A stretch of DNA of 14,016 nucleotides, from contig JALRDC010000096.1 in NCBI GenBank assembly GCA_023262245.1, positions 1 through 14,016 on the forward strand, read 5' to 3'. Below, piece by piece: positions 7,231 to 13,541 of the stretch. Positions within the stretch are counted from its first letter, which is position 1, and every line of letters starts with the position of its first letter. The translations under genes were made by a program, and so were the position numbers. A model generated the notes under the pieces. That model saw only the letters and a list, made by a program, of their open reading frames with translations. It made no database searches and was not told the origin of the DNA. This DNA comes from Flavobacteriaceae bacterium. GTDB taxonomy: Bacteria; Bacteroidota; Bacteroidia; Flavobacteriales; Flavobacteriaceae.

Positions 7231-7701
7231 TTAAGAATTTATAGCAGCAATACAATCCATCTCTACGAGAGAATTTCCGGGGACACCTCCATAGGTTGCT
7301 ACGGTTGTTCGTACAGGGGGGTTACTTCCAAAACGGCCACGATATACTTCGTTCATTCCCTTATAATCTGCCAAATCTGCCAAATAGACGTTTACCTTTA
7401 GCACTTGCTCCATAGAAGACCCATTTTTAACCAATTCTTTTTCAAGTTCTTTTAAAACATGGTCTGTATGAGCTTTAATATCTCCTTCAAAATGGGCTCC
7501 TTTCCCAGCAACATAAAGCGTATTGCCGTGTTTTACTGCTCCTGAAAACAGCGGAACATTTTGATCTTTTAAAATCGTACCAACTACTTCCTTTTTAGCA
7601 GGAGTGGTTTCAGCAGCTTTAATTGCATTCAAGCCAAAAATTCCAGTAAGCGCTAAGCCTATTTTTTTTAAACTGGATCGACGTTCTTTGTTTAGTTTCA
7701 T
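7231..7701 (-). CDS. Exported RidA-family enamine/imine deaminase
   Basis: RidA (YjgF/YER057c/UK114) proteins hydrolyse the reactive enamines and imines released by PLP-dependent dehydratases to 2-keto acids and ammonia. The RidA core starts near residue 40 and ends with NPPVRTTVATYGGVPGNSLVEMDCIAA. Arg131 matches the catalytic arginine that binds the substrate carboxylate, and Glu147 matches the conserved acid. The protein is 156 residues instead of the usual 125-130 because of a 30-residue N-terminal signal: KERRSSLKKIGLALTG, with twin arginines, ending AIKAAET. Cytoplasmic RidA has no such signal. The gene lies directly before the SelA-like PLP gene (11 bp gap), the arrangement expected if RidA clears that enzyme's product in the same compartment. 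It is 29 bp after the RraA-like gene. Confidence 0.92.
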   Translation of the reverse strand: MKLNKERRSSLKKIGLALTGIFGLNAIKAAETTPAKKEVVGTILKDQNVPLFSGAVKHGNTLYVAGKGAHFEGDIKAHTDHVLKELEKELVKNGSSMEQVLKVNVYLADLADYKGMNEVYRGRFGSNPPVRTTVATYGGVPGNSLVEMDCIAAINS

Positions 7702-7730
7702 TTGTTATTGAGTTTGATTATTAAATGTAT

Positions 7731-8654
7731 TTACCAAGTTCTTTTTTTCAGTAAGGCTTTTATCTGATCCTTTGGAACAGGAAGCTCATTGATATGATCT
7801 TTAAGCCAGTTAGAAAAATCTTTTTCTATTTCATCTGACCATTTGTTATCTATTTGACCTGGAGTATAAATCCCTTCTTTAAGTCTGCTGATACCAAAAA
7901 GGTCCCGTAAACGGACAACTTCTGAAGTGACTACAACTTTTTCAGCTAAGTGAGCGGGGATAAAAATTACCCCTTCTTTTTTGGCTAAAACAACATCTCC
8001 AGGCATGACGGTAGCTGCGCCTATTCGTATAGGAAAATTGATGTTTAACAACATGACTTCTGTTAAAAAAGAGGGGTGCCAGCCACGTACAAAAGCATTA
8101 AAGCCTTTGATGTTTGAAAGACCTTCTAAGTCCCTGCTAGAAGCATTAAAAACAACGCCATTTTTAGAATTGGCATAAATTGCGTTTCCAAGATTATCCC
8201 CTATAAGGGTCCCGTCTACAATTTTTCCAAAGCCGTCGGCTACATAAATGTCTCCTTCTACTAATTGGTCAATAGGCCAAGAATTTGTATTTCCGATAGC
8301 TCCCTCTGCTTTTCCTTTTTTTATTATTTGTCCAGCAATATCTGGACGGTTGGGCATGTATTGAACGGTAAGAGCCCTTCCTACCATAGTCTGATCCTCA
8401 TGCAAAGGCTCCCATCCGCCTTCAAACTGATTGTGGTAACCTTCGTTACGAAGGACTCCCCAAGCTTCTTCTATACTAACCTTTTTCATTCGGGTTAAAA
8501 TATCATCAGCAACTTTTGGTCTTCCATCTGCAAAGCGTTCTCCGTCCCATTCCGAGGTTAAAAACTTCATTTGATCTATGGAGAGATCTTGAGAAGAGAG
8601 CGTGCTTACGATGCACAAGAAAATAGTTGACAAGAAAAAATTTAAGGTTTTCAT
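7731..8654 (-). CDS. Exported RraA-like / HMG-aldolase family protein
   Basis: Belongs to the RraA/MenG-like family, whose enzymatic members are Mg-dependent aldolases such as 4-hydroxy-4-methyl-2-oxoglutarate/4-carboxy-4-hydroxy-2-oxoadipate aldolase, which release pyruvate. The signature is present: TLIGDNLGNAIYANSKNGVV (149-168), then FNASSRDLEG with Arg174-Asp175 as the substrate- and metal-binding pair, and PGDVVLAKKEGVIFIPAHLA (218-237). At 307 residues it is longer than the roughly 160-220-residue core, with about 50 extra residues at each end; the C-terminal one is helical and charged. Residues 1-21 are a Sec signal peptide (FFLSTIFLCIVSTLSS, then QDLS). This argues against RNase E regulation or menaquinone methylation, both cytoplasmic. 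It starts 3 bp after the BASS gene. Aldol cleavage of a 2-keto acid in the periplasm is the inferred job. Confidence 0.87.
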   Translation of the reverse strand: MKTLNFFLSTIFLCIVSTLSSQDLSIDQMKFLTSEWDGERFADGRPKVADDILTRMKKVSIEEAWGVLRNEGYHNQFEGGWEPLHEDQTMVGRALTVQYMPNRPDIAGQIIKKGKAEGAIGNTNSWPIDQLVEGDIYVADGFGKIVDGTLIGDNLGNAIYANSKNGVVFNASSRDLEGLSNIKGFNAFVRGWHPSFLTEVMLLNINFPIRIGAATVMPGDVVLAKKEGVIFIPAHLAEKVVVTSEVVRLRDLFGISRLKEGIYTPGQIDNKWSDEIEKDFSNWLKDHINELPVPKDQIKALLKKRTW

Positions 8655-8657
8655 AAA

Positions 8658-9743
8658 TTATATTTTGGGTTCATCAATTTTTTTACTTCTCCACCATAAT
8701 GCTAAAGAAGATCCCGAAATGTTCATCCAAGGGCCAAAGACCGCCGGAGCCAAACCTACAGTAGCTACTTTACCCATCTCTAGTGCAATCCCGGAAGCGA
8801 GACCTCCGTTTTGCATTCCTACTTCAAGCGCAATGGTACGACAATCCTTTTCTTTCATTTTTAACAATTTACATCCCCAATAACCAAAGAAATAACCCAG
8901 GATGTTGTGAATGATAGACGCCAGAATAAGAAGTGCTCCTATGGTTAACAAATTGTCTCTTCCAGCGGCAGTAATGATGGTAATGATTAATACAATCGCT
9001 GTCATGGAAATGATGGGCATTGCTTTGTCTAACCAGGGAGTTTTTCCATGAAAAAAATGATTGAAAAGCAATCCTAAAGCAATGGGGAGGATCACGATTT
9101 TTAAAATGCTTAACATCATTGCCCAAAAGTCGATAGGGACAAAAGCACCCGCTAAAGATTCCATAAGCAGCGGAGTCATAAAAGGGGCTAAAACGGTAGC
9201 AACTGCAGTAAGGGTTACTGACAAAGCAACATTAGCATTGGCCAAATACGCCATTACATTCGATGCCAAACCACTAGGGGACGAACCAATTAACACAATT
9301 CCTGCGGCAATTTCAGGAGGAAATTGAAAGAGTGTAGCTAAAGAAAATCCAACCAGAGGCATGATACTAAACTGACATAATAAGCCCACCAAAACCCCTT
9401 TTGGCATTTTGATCACCCCATAAAAGTCTTTAAGACTCATGGCAGTCCCCATACCAAACATGATGATTTGAAGGAGGGGAACAATCAAAACTTTCATTTG
9501 AAAAGCTCCTAGAGATATGAAAGGTGCGGGAAAATACATGGAGATGCTAACAGCGGCAAAGATCAAAATAGTGAAGGCAAGACCTTTTAAGGCTGAAACC
9601 CCTCTGAAACCTAGGGCCAAAGTAAGGAAAAAACCTACCAGCCAAAACCCTGCTTCTGCTCCTTGTCCGGTGATAAATAAATAAAGACTCGCAATGCCTA
9701 AGGCAAAGGAAAGAAAGAACAGAATTTTAGTTGTAATCTTCAT
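8658..9743 (-). CDS. Bile acid:sodium symporter (BASS/SBF) family transporter
   Basis: Polytopic inner-membrane protein of 361 residues with about ten or more hydrophobic helices, including two N-terminal ones (residues about 5-70) beyond the core fold. Family hallmarks are GSSPSGLASNVMAYLANANV (residues 153-172) in the first crossover region and IALEVGMQNGGLASGIAL (304-321), where Glu307 and Gln311 correspond to sodium-binding positions of characterised bacterial homologues. Members carry organic anions such as bile acids, pyruvate or pantoate-like compounds with sodium. The gene is spaced 3 bp from genes on both sides, so it is almost certainly co-transcribed and its stoichiometry coupled to the enzymes. 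Because those enzymes look periplasmic, import of their acidic product, for example pyruvate or another 2-keto acid, is the natural role (inference). Bile-acid transport is unlikely in this setting. Confidence 0.92.
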   Translation of the reverse strand: MKITTKILFFLSFALGIASLYLFITGQGAEAGFWLVGFFLTLALGFRGVSALKGLAFTILIFAAVSISMYFPAPFISLGAFQMKVLIVPLLQIIMFGMGTAMSLKDFYGVIKMPKGVLVGLLCQFSIMPLVGFSLATLFQFPPEIAAGIVLIGSSPSGLASNVMAYLANANVALSVTLTAVATVLAPFMTPLLMESLAGAFVPIDFWAMMLSILKIVILPIALGLLFNHFFHGKTPWLDKAMPIISMTAIVLIITIITAAGRDNLLTIGALLILASIIHNILGYFFGYWGCKLLKMKEKDCRTIALEVGMQNGGLASGIALEMGKVATVGLAPAVFGPWMNISGSSLALWWRSKKIDEPKI

Positions 9744-9746
9744 ATG

Positions 9747-10991
9747 TTATTGATTCCAGAGCACACTTGATTTACCATTTAAATCATAAACCACTTTTCC
9801 GCTTCTAAGGGTGAGTTCACAAATTAGTTTTTGGGTCCCGTCTAGTCTTTTGTTAGAGGTATCTACAAAGCCATAGTTCCCTTTTTCAAGATTGAGAATA
9901 GCGATATCAGCTTCAGCCCCAACACTTAAATGTCCCAGTTCAGGTTTTTGAATATACGTGGCAGGACTCCATGTGGCTGCAGCAATTACTTCTGCCAAGG
10001 GCATGTCTAGATTTAAAAATTTAGACATTACATTTAGGAGATTTTTCATACCCCCATTCATACTGCCTGTATGGATATCAGTACTGATGGTATTGGGTTT
10101 AAAGCCTTGCTTCATTGCAGGAACAGCTTGTTTAAAAACGAAACTTCCCCCTCCGTGTCCTACATCGAAAACAATACCCTTTTGTTGCGCTTTAAATACG
10201 AATGGGCGTAACGTTCCATTTTCGTCAACCACGGGAGTACGTCCTCTCACATGCGCATAGGCATGAGTAAAAATATCGCCTGGGCGAAGCTTTTCTAAAA
10301 GTAGTTTTTCAAGAGGGAGTTCGGGTTGACTTCCGCCAAAATCAATCATTACAGGTAGCTTGGCTAGTTTTCCTGCTTGGACTACCTTCTCGGTTGGGGT
10401 CCAATTATATCCGTTGAAATGTGCCAATTTAAATCCAACTATATGTTCGGGGTATTCTTTAGCTTTTGCGGCACTTTTATCGGGATCCATATCATTGAGG
10501 TCTTGCTCAAAAGCGCCTCCACTCATCCCATTACCTACAATATTTAGAAAGGAAAGTACTCGGGTTTTAGATTGCTCAATGGTTTGTTCTTTAAAAGTTT
10601 CAAAGTTTCTCCAACCCGCTCCTCCAACGTCTACAACTGTAGTAACTCCATTGCGAAAAGTAAATCCATCAGGAGCTAAAGCGGTAAAACTATTTGCGAG
10701 ATAGCGCTTAGAAAGGGTCCCATGAAAATTATGACTGTGCATATCGATTAGTCCGGGAGTCACTATGAGCCCTTCGGCATCTACAACTTTTTTACTTTCC
10801 ACTGGATTTATCGATTTTTGAACAGCGGCTATTTTTCCATCTTTAATGGCCACATCCATTTTCTGATTCAAATTATTTTTGGCATCTATCAAGTGTCCAT
10901 TAATAATTAGAATATCGTATTGTTGAGCAGCTAATGGAAGTGACAAAAAGAGGCTCAAAAGGAGGCAAAAGGTGTAATAATTTAGCTTCAT
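9747..10991 (-). CDS. Exported EF_0837-type amidohydrolase / deacetylase
   Basis: Amidohydrolase-superfamily TIM-barrel metallohydrolase (414 residues) resembling the amidohydrolase/deacetylase group of EF_0837. In other bacteria that group is encoded beside a SelA/DgaE-like enzyme and a KDPG-type aldolase. Residues 1-22 are a Sec signal peptide (LLLSLFLSLPLAAQ). After an N-terminal beta subdomain (ILIINGHLIDAKNN), metal ligands appear in order: His85 and His87 (GLIDMHSHNF), Lys188 in GFKLAHF as candidate bridging carbamate, His243 in DIFTHAYAH, and Asp305 in ISTDIHTGS. At the site where many relatives have a metal-binding His (PVMVH), this protein has Asp217 (PVMIDFGG). A glycine/histidine segment FDVGHGGGSFVF (275-286) follows. 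It lies 7 bp after the quinoprotein gene and 3 bp before the transporter. The bond cleaved is unknown; an N-acyl or cyclic amide is expected. Confidence 0.9.
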   Translation of the reverse strand: MKLNYYTFCLLLSLFLSLPLAAQQYDILIINGHLIDAKNNLNQKMDVAIKDGKIAAVQKSINPVESKKVVDAEGLIVTPGLIDMHSHNFHGTLSKRYLANSFTALAPDGFTFRNGVTTVVDVGGAGWRNFETFKEQTIEQSKTRVLSFLNIVGNGMSGGAFEQDLNDMDPDKSAAKAKEYPEHIVGFKLAHFNGYNWTPTEKVVQAGKLAKLPVMIDFGGSQPELPLEKLLLEKLRPGDIFTHAYAHVRGRTPVVDENGTLRPFVFKAQQKGIVFDVGHGGGSFVFKQAVPAMKQGFKPNTISTDIHTGSMNGGMKNLLNVMSKFLNLDMPLAEVIAAATWSPATYIQKPELGHLSVGAEADIAILNLEKGNYGFVDTSNKRLDGTQKLICELTLRSGKVVYDLNGKSSVLWNQ

Positions 10992-10998
10992 AAGAATG

Positions 10999-12693
10999 TT
11001 ATTTTTCAGTTTTCTTTTGATTGGAGGCGCGATATTTTTTTACTTCTTCGACTGTTACGGGACTGGCATCATTTCCAAAGTTTGTTCTAATATAGGTCAA
11101 TACTTTTGCAATTTCAAAATCTTTCAAAAAGCTATGTTGTGGCATGATGCCATTATAATCTTCCCCATTTACCTTTATTGGTCCTTCCATCCCATTAAGA
11201 GTTAAATGTACTAAGCGTTCTTTATCGCCTTCCACCCAGTCTGTTTTATTTAAGGGAGGAAATCTTCCAGAGGCTCCTTTTCCATTCCGTTGATGGCAAG
11301 CAGCGCAGTATGTTTTGTAAATAAGTTGACCTTCGGTAAGGTTTTTCTCGCTGAGATTATCATTTGTTTTATCAGGAGTTCTATAATGAGAAAGGCTTTT
11401 ACGAGCCTCCATATCAGCTCGATTTTGTGGACCAAAGTTTTCTCGATCTCCTTTGAATTTTACACTCCAAATCCTGCCTTTTTCTGTATCTCCTATATAC
11501 ATGGTGCCATCAGGAGCAAAAGCGATTCCCATAGGTCTGTAAACAGCATCTCGAACACTAATAATGGGATCTACTTGAGCAAAACCATCGGCAAAAATAT
11601 CGATCTGACCTGTAGGTTTTCCGTTTTTAAAAGGAATAAAACCAATAAAATATCCAGACTGTGGATAAGGAGATCGATTGGTAGACCCGTGAAAAGCAAT
11701 GAAAGCACCATTTTTATAATAATCAGGAAAGGCGTCTCCTTGGTAAAAAACCAGATCATTTGGAGCCCAATGTCCTGGAAAACCCATGACGGGGGCTTTA
11801 TAAGAATCACAATCTGCTACTCGCTGTCCATCTCCTCCATATTCAGGAGAAGCAACGCGTTTTTGTTGCATTTGGTCATAATAGCAATAGGGCCACCCAA
11901 AGTTGTCGCCCTTTTCTATTTTTATAAACTCTTCAGAAGGAAGTAAGGCACTGTCCCATGCGGTATAACGATCGGACCACAATCGGAATAAGTCGTCACG
12001 ACCGTGAACCACTGCATAAAGACTTTCATCATTTGGATTCCAATCCAATCCAACTACACTTCGAATTCCTGTGGCAAAACGTTCTCCGTCTGCTTGTGTT
12101 TGATTGAGTTTTTCTGCATCAAAGACCCATATACCCCCATGTTTTTCTAGTTGAGGACATGGATTCATTCCTGGTTGAAAAGGAGTTCTCTTGGGATTTT
12201 GACAAGCATTTGACGGCGCACCAAAAGGGACATAAAGGTTCCCTTTATTATCAAAAGCAATAGGCTTTCCAATATGTTCGTGCATCCCCTCCGGATGGTC
12301 GTCAATAACTACTGTTTCTAAAGGTCCTTGAGGAACCAGATGAGCAGGATCCAATGGGTATCTGTAAACAGCAAGCTCGCTACTAAAATACAAATAGCCT
12401 TTATAAATTCTTGCCGCTGTTGCATAACCAAAACCTTTGATTCTTTGATCATTTGCAAATTTGATAATGCTATCTGCCACTCCATCTTGATTAAAATCCT
12501 TGAGCGCAGCAAGAGCTCCTTCTTTGGATGTTTTTTTAAATTTTGTATAAACGTTGCCAGAGGGAGAGACTGTGATATGACGAGTAGTCTCTACTATTGA
12601 ATCCACAAAAACTTTCGATTCAAAGCCTTTAGGAAGGAATAAAGGCCCTGGATCAACTGTAACTGTTTGACATTTAAAAAAAAGAAAACACAC
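10999..12693 (-). CDS. Soluble-type quinoprotein sugar dehydrogenase fused to C-terminal cytochrome c
   Basis: Six-bladed beta-propeller of the PQQ glucose/sorbosone dehydrogenase type (residues about 15-415) joined to a c-type cytochrome domain (about 450-540). It would oxidise an aldose or related alcohol outside the cytoplasm and pass electrons to its own haem and on to the respiratory chain. Visible elements: HIGKPIAFDNKGNLYVPFG with His140 as candidate catalytic base, TGIRSVVGLDWNP with Arg211, KGDNFGWPYCYYD, and RPMGIAFAPDGTMYIGD. The haem site is CAACH (Cys463, Cys466, His467) with Met517 in GIMPQH as likely axial ligand. The frame as given begins at GTG (12693) with only MCFLFFKC before the mature part, too short to export a haem protein. 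A good signal peptide lies upstream in another frame; see 12676-12752. Sugar specificity is unknown. Confidence 0.9.
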   Translation of the reverse strand: MCFLFFKCQTVTVDPGPLFLPKGFESKVFVDSIVETTRHITVSPSGNVYTKFKKTSKEGALAALKDFNQDGVADSIIKFANDQRIKGFGYATAARIYKGYLYFSSELAVYRYPLDPAHLVPQGPLETVVIDDHPEGMHEHIGKPIAFDNKGNLYVPFGAPSNACQNPKRTPFQPGMNPCPQLEKHGGIWVFDAEKLNQTQADGERFATGIRSVVGLDWNPNDESLYAVVHGRDDLFRLWSDRYTAWDSALLPSEEFIKIEKGDNFGWPYCYYDQMQQKRVASPEYGGDGQRVADCDSYKAPVMGFPGHWAPNDLVFYQGDAFPDYYKNGAFIAFHGSTNRSPYPQSGYFIGFIPFKNGKPTGQIDIFADGFAQVDPIISVRDAVYRPMGIAFAPDGTMYIGDTEKGRIWSVKFKGDRENFGPQNRADMEARKSLSHYRTPDKTNDNLSEKNLTEGQLIYKTYCAACHQRNGKGASGRFPPLNKTDWVEGDKERLVHLTLNGMEGPIKVNGEDYNGIMPQHSFLKDFEIAKVLTYIRTNFGNDASPVTVEEVKKYRASNQKKTEK

Positions 12694-12752
12694 CCTAAGG
12701 GGATAAGGAGTTTTAAGCGAAAAAGAGTACTCGTTTTATATATGGCGTTCAA
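12676..12752 (-). other. Out-of-frame signal peptide for the quinoprotein, joined at a T8 tract
   Basis: A TTG at 12752 (24 bp after the upstream stop) opens MNAIYKTSTLFRLKLLIP followed by LGCVFFF, a textbook n-region plus hydrophobic core. It is out of frame with the dehydrogenase. The frames meet at eight consecutive T on the coding strand (12683 to 12676). One extra T, or a -1 slip on the U tract, would join it to FKCQTVTVDPGPLFLPKGF. No ATG is available upstream in either frame, and the dehydrogenase frame is closed by TAA at 12736-12738. This looks like the real N-terminus of the protein. Confidence 0.65.
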
Positions 12753-12776
12753 TGATATATCTTTTATTCTTTAAAT

Positions 12777-13490
12777 TTAATCAAATACTAAAGTTCCAAA
12801 AAACTCAGGACGGTGAAAATCGGGTTTGGGACTTTTAACTGTATTCCAACTAATATAATGAGGCTGTTTTGTTGCATCAGCACATTTATAAAAATTGGCT
12901 TTAGAAATCAGTTTTTCAAAACGTAAACCTGGGTGATGAATAAAAAGTTGTGCGGGGATAGCAACCACCATCTCCCATTGAAAATCTCCTGATTTTTCTT
13001 CAAAGGGTTCATCCCCTAAAGTAGATGAGGTAAACAGGTTTTCCAATATTAGTTGAGGAGGGATAAAACTTCTTTGTTGTCGGTTGGGCCCATAAGCCAA
13101 GTGGGTAGTCCCAATACAATTAAATTCAAAATTATAATAGGCACCACTTTGATCCGGATCAATAAAAAACTCAACACAACTATCACGATGTGTTGCGGTG
13201 TTCGGACTGCTGTGTTTTGCCAAGATGTGTTTCTCAGAAACATAAAATTTTAAATAGAGGATTTGTTCGGAATACCCCATCCTGAATGAAACCTCGGGTT
13301 TATAATCGTATTCTTTCCAATTTATCCGATCTATTAATACTGCTGCTGTTTCAGATTCCAAAGCATGGGAGATTGATGAAAAGCTCATTTTTTCAGGGGT
13401 AGTTATTTTAGAAACAGAAAGGTCATCCGAATTTTTCAAACTACACGCACTTAAAAAAAAAATAAAAATGACCAGGCAAGAATTTTTCAC
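12777..13490 (-). CDS. CBM9-like (DOMON-type) carbohydrate-binding lipoprotein
   Basis: A 237-residue lipoprotein with a single beta-sandwich domain of the carbohydrate-binding family 9-like type. The signal peptide has a lipobox at FLSAC (Cys16), so the mature protein is membrane-anchored. Family-typical features are HRDSCVEFFIDPDQSGAYYN (residues 101-120), NFEFNCIGTTHLAYGPNR (120-137) and the terminal block KANFYKCADATKQPHYISWN, then SPKPDFHRPEFFGTLVFD. It has no visible catalytic residues. The GTG start at 13490 is forced because an in-frame stop lies four codons upstream. It is the first gene of the seven-gene operon, 24 bp from the likely TTG start of the dehydrogenase. CBM9-like modules can bind sugars or, as DOMON relatives, haem; here it may present sugar to the dehydrogenase or help electron transfer (inference). 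Confidence 0.85.
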   Translation of the reverse strand: MKNSCLVIFIFFLSACSLKNSDDLSVSKITTPEKMSFSSISHALESETAAVLIDRINWKEYDYKPEVSFRMGYSEQILYLKFYVSEKHILAKHSSPNTATHRDSCVEFFIDPDQSGAYYNFEFNCIGTTHLAYGPNRQQRSFIPPQLILENLFTSSTLGDEPFEEKSGDFQWEMVVAIPAQLFIHHPGLRFEKLISKANFYKCADATKQPHYISWNTVKSPKPDFHRPEFFGTLVFD

Positions 13491-13541
13491 AAAAGGAAGT
13501 TACAAAAATTATAACTAAATTGATTTACAATTATAATCGAA
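13491..13541. promoter_or_regulatory. Divergent promoter region for the minus-strand operon and the SMP-30 gene
   Basis: 51 bp separate the two divergent start codons, so both promoters and any operator must lie here or inside the coding ends. On the minus strand, TAATTTTTG (13511-13503) approximates the Bacteroidota -7 box TAnnTTTG, with TTG (13530-13528) 16 bp upstream as a -33 candidate; the leader would be very short. No clear plus-strand promoter was found. No regulator gene lies in the window. Confidence 0.35.

Noticed and set aside
7731..8654. Calling the RraA-like protein an RNase E inhibitor or MenG methyltransferase
   Set aside because: A Sec signal peptide and the catabolic operon context do not fit either cytoplasmic role; the family contains aldolases with the same Arg-Asp pair.
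11290..11946. A 218-codon open frame antisense to the quinoprotein-cytochrome c gene
   Set aside because: It is opposite conserved propeller and haem motifs, its translation is rich in Ser/Ile/Arg without domain structure, and no promoter or ribosome site is visible.
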